Shown: positions 50,657 to 61,378 of the stretch, piece after piece
Numbering within the stretch: the first letter of the stretch is position 1
Layout of the letters: every line of letters starts with the position of its first letter
NCBI RefSeq assembly: GCF_030063475.1
Contig: NZ_JASIRT010000010.1
Span: 104,091-168,090, forward strand
Origin: Roseomonas sp. E05
GTDB taxonomy: Bacteria > Pseudomonadota > Alphaproteobacteria > Acetobacterales > Acetobacteraceae
Direction: 5' to 3'
Length of the DNA: 64,000 nt
Position numbers and translations under genes: made by a program
Notes under the pieces: model-generated
Databases searched by the model: none
Told to the model about the DNA's origin: nothing
What the model saw: the letters and a program-made list of their open reading frames with translations, nothing else

Positions 50657-53600
50657 ATGGCGAATCTTATTGGAGGCTCCGGGAGCGAGCGGCTCACCGG
50701 GACGACCCTGGCCGACACGATCTACGGCATGGACGGCAACGACACGCTGGAGGGCGGTGCCGGCGCCGATACCCTCTGGGGCGGCAACGGCAATGACGTG
50801 CTGATCGGCGGCCGTGGCGCAGATATGCTGATCGGCGGCGCCGGCAGCGATATCTTCCGCTATGCCAGCCTGGAAGACATCCACCTCGACCGCATCGTGG
50901 ATTTCGAGGCGGGCGATCAGATCGATCTTTCGGCCATCGCCGGCCTGCGCTTCCTGGGCGAGGCGGCCTTCACCGGAACCGCGGGCGATGTGCGCGTCAG
51001 CTACAGCGCCGGCCTCACCACGCTGCTGTTCGACACGCGCGGCTACGGAGCCGCCGATGTGGTGCTGACGCTGAACGGCACGCTGCGCCTGACAGAGACC
51101 AATGCGGGTTCGCGCATCCTCATCCTGGCGGCAGCGAAGGTGCTCACGGGCGGCACCGGGAACGACGCACTCACCGGCGGCGTGGCCGACGACACCCTCT
51201 CGGGTGACGCGGGCAATGACACGCTGACCGGCGGCGACGGCAATGATGTGCTGTTCGGCGACGACGGCAATGATGTGCTGACCGGTGGCACGGGCGCCGA
51301 CCGCATGACCGGCGGCGCCGGCAACGACACCTTCCGCTATCTCGACATCCTCGACTTCAGCGGCGACGTCATCCACGACTTCTCGACCGGCGACCGCATT
51401 GACTTCTCCACGCTGCGGACCTTGCGCTTCATCGCCGATGCCGACTTCAGCGGCGCCCCTGGCGAGATGCGGCAGAGTGGGGAAATGCTGCTGATCGACA
51501 CGGACGGCGACCGTATCGGCGACATTGCGCTCTCCCTGCCAGGCGGCGGCATGCTGCAGGAGACCGCCAGCGGCTCCGGCATCCTGATGCGGGCGCAGCC
51601 GATGGTCCTGACCGGCACGGATGCCGCCGACCGGCTGACCGGCGGTGCGGCGAACGACATGCTGGATGGCGGCGGCGGCGACGACATCATGTTCGGCCAG
51701 GGCGGCGACGACCACATCTTCGGCGGCGCGGGCGCCGACTATCTGGCCGGCCGCACCGGCAACGACACCATCGACGGCGGCACCGGAAACGACACGATCG
51801 TCGGGGATTCCGGAGACGACGTCATCCTGGGTGGTGCGGGCAACGACTTCATCCGCGGCGGGCCGGGCCGCGACACGCTCACCGGCGGGCCGGGCACCGA
51901 CACCTTCAACTATCTCACCGTCGACGAGGTGAACGGCGACGTCATCACCGACATGGACGCCAGTGACGTCATCAGCCTGCGCAGCATCGGCACCCTGACC
52001 TACATCGCCGACCAGCCCTTCTCCGGCCGGGCCGGCGAGTTCCGCTTCGACGGCGCGACGCTCTGGATCGACGCGAATGGCGACGGCATCGCCGAGGCCA
52101 GCATGCGGGTGGAGACCGGCGGCCGGATGCTGGACGAGAGCCTGCCCGGGAACATGCTGCTGGTGCTGGCGACGGACCGTGCCCTGGCGGGCGGCACCGG
52201 CAACGACACGCTGAACGGCCGCAGCGGCAATGACACGATGGGCGGTGGCGACGGCAACGACATCCTGGTTGGCGGCGCCGGCAACGACCTGCTCGATGGC
52301 GGCGCGGGCGAGGATGTGCTGAACGGCGGCACCGGCTCCGACATCATGACCGGCGGCGCGGGCGCGGATATCTTCGTCATCGACGCCACTCAGCGCAGCG
52401 CCGCGGCCGATGTCATCACCGACTTCAGCGCCGAGGACAGCGTCCTGCTCACCGGCCCGGACGGGTTGACCTGGATCGGCGACAATGCCTTCAGCGGCGT
52501 GCGTGCGGAGGTGCGGCAGAGCCATGTCGCGGAGGGCACGCTGCTGCTGATCGACGGCAACGGGGATGGCGTGGCCGAGCAGACCGTGTTGCTGCGCGGC
52601 GCCGTCGGGGTGCAGGAAAGCGCCTCCGGCTCGCTGCTGCTGCAGCTTGCCGCCGCCCTCAACCGCACCGGCACCGCGGGCAACGACACCTTGAGCGGTG
52701 GTGTGGGCGATGACCGGCTGAGTGGCCTCGCCGGCAACGACACGCTGAACGGCGGCGGCGGCGGCGACCTGCTGGACGGCGGCACCGGCAACGATACGCT
52801 GAACGGGCAGGACGGCGACGACACGCTGCTCGGCGGCGACGGCGACGACATCCTGGTCGGCGGCCTCGGCAACGATGCCATGACCGGCGGCGCCGGCAAC
52901 GACACCTTCCGCTTTGCCGCGCCGAACGAGATCGGCCTGCGCGGCGACCGCATCACTGATTTCGACTTCGGCGACAGGATCGACCTGGCCGCCTTGAAGG
53001 ACTTCACCTTCTCGCCCGAGGGGCTGACCGGGGCGGGCGGGCAGATCGCGGTGTGGGACAGCTACGGCGGCGTCAGCACTGGAAAGACCTTCCTGGTATT
53101 CGACGCCGACGGCGACGGCAGGCCTGAGGCGGTGCTGGAACTGGACGGCGACTTCACCCTGGAGGAGACGGCCAACGGCTCCCGCATGCTGGTGCGCGCG
53201 CCCGATCGCGTCCTGAACGGCGGCGCCGGCAATGACACGGTGGCCGGCGGCGCCGGGAATGACGTGCTCAGCGGCGGCGCCGGCAACGACGTGCTGGATG
53301 GCAAGGGGGGAGACGACCGGCTGCGCGGCGGCGCGGGCGATGATCGCCTGCTGGGCGGCGCCGGCAACGACTGGCTCTACGGTCATGAAGGCAACGACGC
53401 CCTCGAGGGCGGGGATGGCAGCGACCGCCTGATGGGCGATGACGGGGACGACCTGCTGATCGGCGGCCTCGGCGCCGACAACATGACCGGCGGCGCCGGC
53501 AACGACACCTTCCGCATCAGCAGCGCGGCGGAGATGGCGGGCGACGTCATCGCCGACTTCTCGGCCGGCGACACTCTCGACCTGGCGGGGCTGCATGCCC

Positions 53601-54778
53601 GCTTCATCGGCAACGCGAGCTTCATCGCTGACGGCACGGCGCAGATCCGTGTCTTCACCGGCTCCAACACCGGCGTCGCGCTGGACAGCAACGGCGACGG
53701 GCTGATGGATACGCTGCTCACGCTGCGCGGGCTGGTGGCGCTTGAGGAGACCGCGGCGGGCTCCGGCCTGTTCCGCTGCGTGCCCGACCTGACGCTGACC
53801 GGCACCGCGGGGGGCGACACGCTGTCCGGCCGGGAAGGCAATGACACGCTCACGGGGCTCGACGGCAACGACGTGCTGAGCGGCGGCGCCGGCAACGACG
53901 TGCTGAGCGGCGGCGCCGGCGATGACGTGCTGAATGGCGGCCTGGGCAACGACGTGCTGACCGGCGGCGCCGGGGATGACCGCTTCGTCTGGAGCCCCGA
54001 CGAGCTGAACACCTATTTCAACGACACCGTCACCGATTTCGCTGCGGGTGACAGCCTGGACCTCTCGGCGCTGTTCGGCCGCTTCCTGGGCACGGCCGCC
54101 TTCACCGGCATCGGGATGAGCGAGATCCGCCAGGTCGGCGCCGCCGTCTATCTCGACATCAATGGCGACGGCTTCTCGGACAGCTCGATTCAGCTCACCG
54201 GCCTGACCGGGCTGCTGGAGGAGGCCGAACGGGACTCCGGCGTTCTGGCCCTGTCCTCCCCGCTCACGCTCGTCGGCAGCGCCAGCAATGACGTGCTGAC
54301 CGGGCGGGGCAATGCGGACAGCCTTTCCGGTCTCGCCGGTGACGACACGTTGCAGGGCGGTGGCGGCGATGACCGGCTCGACGGCGGCATCGGGAACGAC
54401 ATTCTGCTGGGCGGCGACGGCAATGATACGCTGATCGGCGGCCCCGGCGCGGACACGCTGACCGGTGGTGCGGGCAATGACCGCTTCATCTTCGCCGATG
54501 GCGATGTCGGCACTGGCGCGGCGCGCGACGTGATCACCGACTTCAATGCCACCGCCTATACGGACCTGCTCGACCTCGCGGGCATCGACGCCAACACGGC
54601 GGTGGACGGCGACCAGGCCTTCGTCCTGATCGGCGGCCCCAGCTTCACTGGGGCGGGGCAGCTGCTCTTCGTCAACGGGGTGCTATATGGCAACATCAAT
54701 GCCGATCTGGCGGCGGATTTCGAGATCGCACTGAGCGGGGTGAGCAATCTCTACTCCTGGCATTTCGCCGGGCTGTAG
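50657..54778 (+). CDS. giant RTX protein of eight tandem calcium-binding modules
   Basis: The 1373 residues consist entirely of about eight modules of roughly 165-175 residues. Each has several GGxGxDxL nonapeptides, a D.ITDF..GD.IDL segment (serralysin C-terminal type), a region with (I/L)DxDGDGxxD and a short beta tail (LxExxxGS). The C-terminus ([35 protein letters not shown] in part) resembles type I secretion signals. No catalytic domain or N-terminal signal peptide is visible. It is probably exported by type I secretion and folds with calcium outside the cell. No secretion genes are nearby. Confidence 0.85.
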   Translation: MANLIGGSGSERLTGTTLADTIYGMDGNDTLEGGAGADTLWGGNGNDVLIGGRGADMLIGGAGSDIFRYASLEDIHLDRIVDFEAGDQIDLSAIAGLRFLGEAAFTGTAGDVRVSYSAGLTTLLFDTRGYGAADVVLTLNGTLRLTETNAGSRILILAAAKVLTGGTGNDALTGGVADDTLSGDAGNDTLTGGDGNDVLFGDDGNDVLTGGTGADRMTGGAGNDTFRYLDILDFSGDVIHDFSTGDRIDFSTLRTLRFIADADFSGAPGEMRQSGEMLLIDTDGDRIGDIALSLPGGGMLQETASGSGILMRAQPMVLTGTDAADRLTGGAANDMLDGGGGDDIMFGQGGDDHIFGGAGADYLAGRTGNDTIDGGTGNDTIVGDSGDDVILGGAGNDFIRGGPGRDTLTGGPGTDTFNYLTVDEVNGDVITDMDASDVISLRSIGTLTYIADQPFSGRAGEFRFDGATLWIDANGDGIAEASMRVETGGRMLDESLPGNMLLVLATDRALAGGTGNDTLNGRSGNDTMGGGDGNDILVGGAGNDLLDGGAGEDVLNGGTGSDIMTGGAGADIFVIDATQRSAAADVITDFSAEDSVLLTGPDGLTWIGDNAFSGVRAEVRQSHVAEGTLLLIDGNGDGVAEQTVLLRGAVGVQESASGSLLLQLAAALNRTGTAGNDTLSGGVGDDRLSGLAGNDTLNGGGGGDLLDGGTGNDTLNGQDGDDTLLGGDGDDILVGGLGNDAMTGGAGNDTFRFAAPNEIGLRGDRITDFDFGDRIDLAALKDFTFSPEGLTGAGGQIAVWDSYGGVSTGKTFLVFDADGDGRPEAVLELDGDFTLEETANGSRMLVRAPDRVLNGGAGNDTVAGGAGNDVLSGGAGNDVLDGKGGDDRLRGGAGDDRLLGGAGNDWLYGHEGNDALEGGDGSDRLMGDDGDDLLIGGLGADNMTGGAGNDTFRISSAAEMAGDVIADFSAGDTLDLAGLHARFIGNASFIADGTAQIRVFTGSNTGVALDSNGDGLMDTLLTLRGLVALEETAAGSGLFRCVPDLTLTGTAGGDTLSGREGNDTLTGLDGNDVLSGGAGNDVLSGGAGDDVLNGGLGNDVLTGGAGDDRFVWSPDELNTYFNDTVTDFAAGDSLDLSALFGRFLGTAAFTGIGMSEIRQVGAAVYLDINGDGFSDSSIQLTGLTGLLEEAERDSGVLALSSPLTLVGSASNDVLTGRGNADSLSGLAGDDTLQGGGGDDRLDGGIGNDILLGGDGNDTLIGGPGADTLTGGAGNDRFIFADGDVGTGAARDVITDFNATAYTDLLDLAGIDANTAVDGDQAFVLIGGPSFTGAGQLLFVNGVLYGNINADLAADFEIALSGVSNLYSWHFAGL

Positions 54779-54898
54779 GCGGGGAAGGGTGCCGCTCGCC
54801 AGCAGCGGAAGAAGGCCGCGCTTGCGCTGGATCAAGGACGCGATGCGGCGCGGGGCGCAGAATGCGGCTTCTGGTTCACCCGCATGGGAAGCATTTCG

Positions 54899-55354
54899 AT
54901 GTCTCGCCTGATTGCCTCTGCCCTGGCCCTGCCGCTGATCCTCGCCCTGCCGGCGGCAGCGGCCGAAGTGGAGGTTCATGCCCTGAACCGCGGCGGCAAC
55001 GGTGCCATGATGGTGTTCGAGCCGGCTCTGGTCCGCATCCAGCCCGGGGACACGGTGCGCTTCGTCGCCACCGACAAGGGGCACAATGCCGAATCCGTCC
55101 CCAGCATGCTGCCGCAGGGCGCTGAGCCCTTCACGGGGCGGATGAACGAGACCGTCACCGTCACCTTCGACAAGCCCGGCGTCTATGGCATCCGCTGCAA
55201 GCCGCATTACGGCATGGGGATGGTGGCGCTGGTGGCCGTGGGCACGCCGGAGAACGAGGCCGCTGCCCGCGCCGTGACGCATCCGGGCCGGGCGAAGCAG
55301 GTCTTCGGCCAGCTCTTCGGCACGCTCGATGGCCAGCTCGCCGCCGTGAAATAG
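54899..55354 (+). CDS. pseudoazurin (blue copper protein)
   Basis: This 151-residue periplasmic electron carrier has a signal peptide (LPLILALPAAAA) and the copper ligands His62 (DKGHNAES), Cys100, His103 and Met108 (IRCKPHYGMGM). The ATG at 54899 behind GGGAAG was preferred to the ATG at 54884. Pseudoazurins pass electrons to nitrite or nitrous oxide reductase; no denitrification gene is in the window. The C-terminal AKQVFGQLFGTLDGQL is usual for the family. Confidence 0.9.
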   Translation: MSRLIASALALPLILALPAAAAEVEVHALNRGGNGAMMVFEPALVRIQPGDTVRFVATDKGHNAESVPSMLPQGAEPFTGRMNETVTVTFDKPGVYGIRCKPHYGMGMVALVAVGTPENEAAARAVTHPGRAKQVFGQLFGTLDGQLAAVK

Positions 55355-55458
55355 CGGCAATACCACCTCGGGCTGCGGCAACCTCCCCGCGCCTGTGCCT
55401 TTAGTCCCGGTGGCGCCCCATCCGGCTTGGGGTCCGAACCCACGGGGAGGTGACGTTG

Positions 55459-56475
55459 GTGCACAGGCATGCGGAGCAGCGGAACGGTGTCGTGGTGGTG
55501 ACCGGCGCCTCGGCCGGTGTCGGCCGGGCGGTGGCGCATGAGCTCGCCCGGCGCGGCGCGCGCATCGGCCTCATCGCGCGGGATGGCGTTGCGCTGGAGG
55601 AACTGGCCGGGCAGCTCCGCGCCAATGGCGCCGCCGCCGCGCTGCCGCTGCCCTGCGACGTCGCTGATGCCGATGCCGTCTTCGCCGCGGCCGCGCGGGC
55701 GGAGACGGAGCTCGGGCCGATCGATGCCTGGATCAACAATGCCATGGCCACCGTCTTCGGCCCGGTCCATGACATCACGCCGCAGGAGTTCCGCCGCGTC
55801 ACCGAGGTCACCTATCTCGGCTACGTGCACGGCACCATGGCGGCGCTGCGCTACATGCGGCCGCGCGACCGCGGCACCATCCTGCAGGTCGGCTCGGCGC
55901 TGGCCTACCGCAGCATTCCCCTGCAGAGCGCCTATTGCGGCGCCAAGCATGCCATCGTCGGCTTCACCGACTCCCTGCGCACCGAGCTGCGGCACGACAA
56001 CAGCAACATCAAGGTGACGATGGTGCATCTGCCCTCGGTGAACACGCCGCAATTCGCCTGGGCGCGCACCCGCATGCCGCGCGCGCCGCGTCCGGTCGGG
56101 GCGCCGGTGGCGCCTCAGGTGGTGGCGCGCGACATCGTGGCGGCGCTTGAGCGCCCGGCGCGGGAAAGCTGGCTGGGCAGCACGACCGCGCTCGCCATTC
56201 TGAGCGGGCTGATGGCGCCAGGCATCGGCGATCGCTACCTCGCGCGCACGGCGGTGGAAGGGCAGCTGAGCGACATGCCGCTCGACAAGCCGCGCGAGGG
56301 CAATCTGTTCCGGCCGGTCACCGGGGTGGAGCGGGCCTTTGGCCCCTTCGTGGGGGAAGCGAAGCACAGCGAGGTGCAGGTCGATGGTGCCTGGGCGCGC
56401 TATGGCGCGGCGGCGGCCACGGCACTGCTGGCCTGCGGCCTGGGCGTGCTGATCGGGCGGCGGCAGGGGCGGTGA
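55459..56475 (+). CDS. SDR-family oxidoreductase with C-terminal membrane segment
   Basis: This protein of about 338 residues has the cofactor loop VVVTGASAGVGRAVA, NNAMATVFGP, and the YxxxK motif (SAYCGAKHA). The long C-terminal part ends in a hydrophobic helix (GAAAATALLACGLGVLIGRR), suggesting a membrane tether. The start is probably GTG 55459 or TTG 55456 behind GGGGAGG. It resembles the large SDRs seen near stress or envelope genes. Substrate unknown. Confidence 0.82.
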   Translation: MHRHAEQRNGVVVVTGASAGVGRAVAHELARRGARIGLIARDGVALEELAGQLRANGAAAALPLPCDVADADAVFAAAARAETELGPIDAWINNAMATVFGPVHDITPQEFRRVTEVTYLGYVHGTMAALRYMRPRDRGTILQVGSALAYRSIPLQSAYCGAKHAIVGFTDSLRTELRHDNSNIKVTMVHLPSVNTPQFAWARTRMPRAPRPVGAPVAPQVVARDIVAALERPARESWLGSTTALAILSGLMAPGIGDRYLARTAVEGQLSDMPLDKPREGNLFRPVTGVERAFGPFVGEAKHSEVQVDGAWARYGAAAATALLACGLGVLIGRRQGR

Positions 56476-56517
56476 GGCGGCGCGGGGCCGGCCGCGAACC
56501 GGCCCCCGCCGGCTCTC

Positions 56518-57342
56518 TCAGGCCGGCACGCGCTGGTCGTAATGGCGGATGAAGCGGGCGCAGAGACCGGTCAGCTTCTCCACCAGCGCGGCGCCGGTCT
56601 CGGCCGAGCAGAGCTTCGGGTCACCGCCGCCGACGCCCTGGTTATAGACCTCGTCATACTCGATCGGCAGGCCCACCTCGGCCCCCTCGAAGCTGCCGGC
56701 GCCGAGCGTGATGTGCGGAATATCGAGCTTCGCGTTCCGCTTCAGCGGCTGGCCGGCGGGGATCATGTCCGGGCGCATCATCTCGGGGAAGAGGTGCAGG
56801 CCGAGGCTGGTCAGCGGGTCGGCGCCGTGTCCGGAGACCGCCTTGGCCTTCTCGGCGCCCAGAATGCCGGGCAGCAGCCCGTAGCCGATGCGCCAGAGAT
56901 AGAGGCTCGGGATCAGCGTGCCATCGCGCCGGTAGATTTCGCGCGTCACCTCGGCGATCGGACCGACATTGCCGCCATGACCGTTGATGACGATGACGCG
57001 GGTCAGGCCGTTGCGGAACAGCGAGCCGAGCATGTCCTCCAGCACGCGGGTGAGTGTCGCCTGGCTGATGGCGATGCCGCCGACCATCGGGCCGAAATGG
57101 TCGGCGCCACCGAAGGGGAGGACCGGAGCGACGAGGGTGCGCGTGCCCATCTCCGTGGCACGCAGCGCGGCCAGCTCGGCCACCTTCTCGGCCAGCAGGT
57201 AGTCGCCCATCGGGGCATGCGGGCCCTGGTCCTCATGGCTGCCCATCGGCAGCAGGATCACCGGCTTCTGCGCCAGCAGCTCGCGCGCCTCGCCGCCGGT
57301 GATGGTGCCCATATGCACCTTGGGCTCGGTCAGATGTGCCAC
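56518..57342 (-). CDS. creatininase-family amidohydrolase
   Basis: This 274-residue protein has VILLPMGSHEDQGPHAPMGDYLLA (metal-binding Glu/His/Asp), VIVINGHGGNVGP and a later SGHGADPLTSLGLH. This is the creatininase/creatinine amidohydrolase fold, a group that also includes FAPy deformylases and mycofactocin proteins. GTG 57342 was chosen behind AAGGAG. It converges with the SDR gene and is upstream of, and on the same strand as, the peptide importer genes, but separated by a family A pair. The substrate is unknown, possibly a ring amide. Confidence 0.82.
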   Translation of the reverse strand: MAHLTEPKVHMGTITGGEARELLAQKPVILLPMGSHEDQGPHAPMGDYLLAEKVAELAALRATEMGTRTLVAPVLPFGGADHFGPMVGGIAISQATLTRVLEDMLGSLFRNGLTRVIVINGHGGNVGPIAEVTREIYRRDGTLIPSLYLWRIGYGLLPGILGAEKAKAVSGHGADPLTSLGLHLFPEMMRPDMIPAGQPLKRNAKLDIPHITLGAGSFEGAEVGLPIEYDEVYNQGVGGGDPKLCSAETGAALVEKLTGLCARFIRHYDQRVPA

Positions 57343-57371
57343 GACTGTCGGTCTCCTTGTCCGGGGTGAAA

Positions 57372-57501
57372 GTCTGGGGGGAATGAATTCCCCCCAGACC
57401 CCCCCCCTCTTTTTCCTGTTAGTTCCCGTGCCCGTTCGCCGCGCAGCGCCAAACTGATGGAAAGAAGATGGGGGTTCGGGGGAATTCATTCCCCCGATCT
57501 T
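57372..57501. repeat. family A inverted pair (A9)
   Basis: GGGGGGAATGAATTCCCCCC with a CTCTTTTTCCTGTTAGTT tail faces AACTGATGGAAAGAAGATGG and GGGGGAATTCATTCCCCC. The loop shares GCGCAGCGCCAAACTG with A6, so the loop as well as the arms is conserved. Confidence 0.88.
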
Positions 57502-57502
57502 T

Positions 57503-58477
57503 TCAGGCGATTTCCGCCGCGCGGATGCAGGCCACCCGGTGCCCGTCCTCGCCGAAGGGCAGCAGCTCCGGTACCGTGCTGGCGCAGGCTTCCACCGCAT
57601 GGGCGCAGCGGGTGCGGAAGACGCAGCCGGAGGGCGGGTTGGCCGGGCTGGGGGGATCGCCGGGCAGCAGGATGCGGGTGAGGCGCCTGGCGGGGTCGAG
57701 CCGTGGCGTCGCCGAGAGCAGGGCGCGTGTGTAGGGATGCGCCGGCGCGGTGAAGATGGCCCTGGCCGGGCCTTCCTCCATGACGCGGCCGAGATACATG
57801 ACGATCACCCGGTCGCAGAGATGCGCCACGACCGGCAGGTCGTGGCTGATGAAGAGCAGGGCAAGGCCGAGGTCGCGCCGCAGCTCGTCCAGCAGCTGCA
57901 CCACCTGCGCCTGGATCGAGACATCGAGCGCGCTGACCGGCTCGTCCGCCACCAGGAAGTCCGGGTTGGTCGCCAGGGCGCGGGCGATGCCGATGCGCTG
58001 CCGCTGGCCGCCGGAGAATTCGTGCGGGAAGCGCTGCGCATGGGCGGGGTCGAGGCCGACGCGGACGAGCAGGGCGGCGACCTTGTCGGCCACCTCGCGG
58101 CGGGAGGCGCGGTGGTGCAGCACGATGCCGTCGGCGATCTGCGCGCCTACCTTCCGGCGCGGGTCCAGGCTGCCATAGGGGTCCTGGAAGACGATCTGCA
58201 GCCGCTGGCGCAGCCGCCGCCACTCGGCGCCGGAGACGCCGGCGAGGGGGCGGCCCTCCACCAGCACCTCGCCGCCGCTGGCCGGCATCAGGCCGAGCAT
58301 CAGCCGGCCCAGCGTGCTCTTGCCCGAGCCGCTCTCGCCGACCACGCCGACCGCCTCGCCACGCGCCACCACGGCGTCGATGCCGCGCACCGCCTGCACA
58401 GGGCGGCCCTTGCGGAACATGCCCTTGCCCGGGAAGGTCTTGGAGAGGCCGCGGGCCTCGATCAGCGCGCCGCTCAT
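57503..58477 (-). CDS. oligopeptide/dipeptide ABC importer, second ATP-binding protein (DppF/OppF type)
   Basis: This 324-residue ATPase has Walker [14 protein letters not shown], signature FSGGQRQRIGIARAL, Walker B FLVADEPVSALDVSIQ and the C-terminal oligopeptide-type extension with cysteines (GCVFRTRCAHAVEAC). It is the last gene of the importer operon. Its start overlaps the stop of the permease-ATPase fusion by 4 bases. Confidence 0.93.
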   Translation of the reverse strand: MSGALIEARGLSKTFPGKGMFRKGRPVQAVRGIDAVVARGEAVGVVGESGSGKSTLGRLMLGLMPASGGEVLVEGRPLAGVSGAEWRRLRQRLQIVFQDPYGSLDPRRKVGAQIADGIVLHHRASRREVADKVAALLVRVGLDPAHAQRFPHEFSGGQRQRIGIARALATNPDFLVADEPVSALDVSIQAQVVQLLDELRRDLGLALLFISHDLPVVAHLCDRVIVMYLGRVMEEGPARAIFTAPAHPYTRALLSATPRLDPARRLTRILLPGDPPSPANPPSGCVFRTRCAHAVEACASTVPELLPFGEDGHRVACIRAAEIA

Positions 58478-60324
58478 GCCGGCACCTCCTCCTTCCGGGG
58501 CGCCAGCTCGGTCCAGCGGATGCAGCGCACGGTATGGCCGGGGGCGGCCAGATCAAGCACGGGCGGCTCGGCCGAGCAGGCGGCCACCGCATGGGTGCAG
58601 CGCGGTGCGAAGCGGCAGCCCTTGGGGAAGGCGTGCGGCGGCGGCACCACGCCGGGAATGCCGGCGGGCTGGGTGTCGCCTTCCGGCACGGCGGCCAGCA
58701 GGGCGCGGGTATAGGGGTGCAGCGGGTCGCGGAAGACCTCGGCCACGCTGCCCTGCTCCACCACCTGCCCGGCATACATGACGGCGACGCGCTGGGCGAT
58801 CTCCGCCACCACGCCCAGGCTGTGGGTGATGAAGACGATGGCGGTGCCGGTTTCGCGCTGCAACTCGGCCAGCAGGTCGAGGATCTGCGCCTGCACCGTG
58901 ACGTCGAGCGCGGTGGTCGGCTCGTCGCAGATCAGCAGCTGCGGGCGGTTGGCCAGCGCCATGGCGATCATCACGCGCTGCCGCATGCCGCCCGACATCT
59001 CGTGCGGGTAGGCGCGCATCCGCCGCTCGGGATCAGCGATGCCGACGCGGCGGAACAGCGCCTCGGCCTGCTTCCAGGCGGCGTCGGACGAGATCTTCTG
59101 ATGCGCGCGGATCGCTTCCGCCACCTGGGCGCCGGTGCGGTAGACCGGGTTCAGGCTGCTCATCGGGTCCTGGAAGACCATCGCCATGCGGCCGCCGCGC
59201 AGCTTGCGCATCTCGGGCTCCGGGAGGCGGAACAGCTCGGTCTCGCCGAACCAGGCCTCGCCGCTCACCACCCGCGCGACCGGCGGCAGCAGCCCCATCA
59301 GCGCCGTGGTGCTGACCGACTTGCCGGAGCCGCTCTCGCCGACGATCGCCAGCGTCTCCCCGGCGCGGACACTGAAGGAAACATCCTGCACGGGGCGGAT
59401 CGGGCCGCGCGGGGTGTCGATCTCGACGGTGAGGCCCTGCACGTCCAGCACCGTCTCGGGCGCGGGCTCCCGGCGGGGCAGCAGGCCGGGCAGCAGGCGA
59501 TCGACCGCGCGCAGGCGGCTCCGGGCGCCGGAGGTGCGCGGGTCCACCGCGTCGCGCAGCGCGTCGCACAGCAGGTTCATCGCCAGGATGGTCAGGGTCA
59601 GCACGGCGCAGGGCCAGAACAGCAGCATCGGCGCCTGGTCCATGGTGGCCCGCGCCCCGCGGATCATCAGGCCCCAGGAGGGGGCGGGCGGCACCACGCC
59701 GAGGCCGAGGAAGGAGAGGCCGCTCTCCAGCACCACCGCCGAGGCCACGGCCAGGCTGAGCTGCACCAGCACCGGCCCGGCCACGTTGGGCAGCACGGTG
59801 CGCAGCAGGATGCGCGGCGCCGGGGCGCCGAGCGCCCGCACCGCCTCGACATAGTCATGGCTGCGGGCCGAGAGGACCTCGGCATAGGTGACGCGGACGA
59901 AGCCGGGCAGATAGAGCACCGAGAGCACCAGGATCAGCGTGCCGGCGCCCGGCCCCATCAGCGTGACGACCAGCAGCGCCAGCAGCACGGGCGGGAAGCA
60001 GAGGATGACGTCCATGCTGCGCACCGCCAGCAGCTCGCCCAGGCCGCGGAACCAGCCGCCGAGCAGGCCGAGCAGCGTGCCGAAGGCGCCGGCGATCAGC
60101 GCGGAGGCGAAGGCCACGCTCAGGCTGGTGCGCGCGCCCCAGATGAGGCGGGAGAAGACGTCGCGGCCGAATTCGTCGCGGCCCAGCGGCGAGCCCGGGA
60201 GCGGCCCCGCCAGGCGGTGGGCGATGTCCTGGCGGATCGGGTCCGGCAGGGGCAGCAGGGGCGCGGCCAGGGCGGCAAGCAGGATCAGGCCGACCAGCGT
60301 GCCAGGGACGATCAGGCGCTTCAT
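58474..60324 (-). CDS. fused peptide ABC importer permease and ATP-binding protein (DppC-DppD fusion)
   Basis: The 616 residues combine an N-terminal DppC-type permease (about 1-270; [23 protein letters not shown], the [21 protein letters not shown] coupling loop) and a C-terminal DppD-type ATPase (about 295-616; [65 protein letters not shown]). They are usually separate proteins. The frame is unbroken across the joint ([20 protein letters not shown]). The family A repeat A10 lies just upstream. Confidence 0.93.
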   Translation of the reverse strand: MKRLIVPGTLVGLILLAALAAPLLPLPDPIRQDIAHRLAGPLPGSPLGRDEFGRDVFSRLIWGARTSLSVAFASALIAGAFGTLLGLLGGWFRGLGELLAVRSMDVILCFPPVLLALLVVTLMGPGAGTLILVLSVLYLPGFVRVTYAEVLSARSHDYVEAVRALGAPAPRILLRTVLPNVAGPVLVQLSLAVASAVVLESGLSFLGLGVVPPAPSWGLMIRGARATMDQAPMLLFWPCAVLTLTILAMNLLCDALRDAVDPRTSGARSRLRAVDRLLPGLLPRREPAPETVLDVQGLTVEIDTPRGPIRPVQDVSFSVRAGETLAIVGESGSGKSVSTTALMGLLPPVARVVSGEAWFGETELFRLPEPEMRKLRGGRMAMVFQDPMSSLNPVYRTGAQVAEAIRAHQKISSDAAWKQAEALFRRVGIADPERRMRAYPHEMSGGMRQRVMIAMALANRPQLLICDEPTTALDVTVQAQILDLLAELQRETGTAIVFITHSLGVVAEIAQRVAVMYAGQVVEQGSVAEVFRDPLHPYTRALLAAVPEGDTQPAGIPGVVPPPHAFPKGCRFAPRCTHAVAACSAEPPVLDLAAPGHTVRCIRWTELAPRKEEVPA

Positions 60325-60348
60325 GGCCTTGAGCCTCCTTGGGCAGGA

Positions 60349-60400
60349 AGGCCGGGGGAATGAATTCCCCCGAACCCCCTTCTTTTTTCTGTCAGTTTGG
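60349..60400 (+). repeat. family A palindromic repeat, single copy (A10)
   Basis: GGGGGAATGAATTCCCCC is followed by CTTCTTTTTTCTGTCAGTTT. It lies between the DppB-type permease gene and the fusion gene within the operon. Confidence 0.85.
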
Positions 60401-60427
60401 TGCTTGGGGGCAGGGCGGGCGCCATCA

Positions 60428-61378
60428 TCATGCCGCGCGGATCCTCGGGTCCAGCGCCGCGTAGAGCAGGTCCATGATCAGGTTGATCAGCAGGAACAGG
60501 CCCGAGATGGTCAGCACGATGCCGACCACCATCGGGTAGTCGCGCGCCTCCACCGCCCGCAGCAGCGGCGTGGAGAGGCCGGGCCAGTTGAACACATACT
60601 CCACCAGCACCGTGCCGCCGAGCAGCGTGCCCATGTGCAGGCCAAGCACCGTCAGCACGGGGATGAGCGCATTGCGGACGACATGGCGCACCAGCACGCG
60701 GCGCGGCGTCAGGCCCTTGGCGCGGGCGGTGCGGACATAGTCGCGTGAGAGGGCATCCAGCACCGAGGCGCGCGTCATCCGGAACAGCACGGCGGCCAGC
60801 CCCTTGGCGATGGTCAGCGCCGGCAGGGCCAGCAGGGCGAGGTGGCGGCCGGGATTGTCGGCGAAGGGCACATAGCCGCCGGCCGGCATCACGCGCAGCC
60901 ACTGCGCCAGCATCAGGATCAGCAGCGTGCCGACCACGAAGACCGGAACCGCCAGCAGCAGCGCCGCCACGCCGGAGGCAAGGCGGTCGAAGGTGCCGCC
61001 ACGATGCAGCGCGGCATAGGTGCCGGCCGGCAGCGCGACGATGACCGCGAGGATGGCGCCGGCGAAAATCAACTCCAGCGTCCGCGGCAGGCGCAGTGCG
61101 ACCTCGGCGAGCACGGGATAGTCGTCGATCAGGGAGTTGCCGAGGTCGCCGCGCGTCAGGCCGCGCAGGAACTCGCCGTACTGGACGAGCAGCGGATCGT
61201 TCAGACCGAGCCGGTCGCGCAGTTCGGCCACGGCGCCGGGGTCCGGCATGATGCCGCCGGTGGAGAGCAGCAGCTCGGCCGGATCGCCGGGGACAAGGTG
61301 CAGCGTCATGAAGACGATGGTCGCCACCAGCCAGGCGAGGATGAGGGAGACGCCGATGCGGCGCAGGATCCAGGCCAT
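60428..61378 (-). CDS. peptide ABC importer permease (DppB type)
   Basis: This 316-residue permease has six predicted hydrophobic segments, the N-terminal VSLILAWLVATIVFMTLHLVPGDP typical of DppB, and the EAA-like loop DYVRTARAKGLTPRRVLVRHVVRNALIPVLT. Its start shares a base with the stop of the binding-protein gene (TGATG). Confidence 0.93.
   Translation of the reverse strand: MAWILRRIGVSLILAWLVATIVFMTLHLVPGDPAELLLSTGGIMPDPGAVAELRDRLGLNDPLLVQYGEFLRGLTRGDLGNSLIDDYPVLAEVALRLPRTLELIFAGAILAVIVALPAGTYAALHRGGTFDRLASGVAALLLAVPVFVVGTLLILMLAQWLRVMPAGGYVPFADNPGRHLALLALPALTIAKGLAAVLFRMTRASVLDALSRDYVRTARAKGLTPRRVLVRHVVRNALIPVLTVLGLHMGTLLGGTVLVEYVFNWPGLSTPLLRAVEARDYPMVVGIVLTISGLFLLINLIMDLLYAALDPRIRAA

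Noticed and set aside
50462..53596. A 1044-codon open frame on the minus strand across the RTX gene
   Set aside because: It mirrors the repeated, GC-rich plus-strand gene. Its protein is a monotonous VVAGAA-type repeat and has no ribosome binding site.
50657..54778. Possible CRISPR-like repetition
   Set aside because: The repeats are multiples of codons for RTX nonapeptides within one ORF, not direct repeats with unique spacers.
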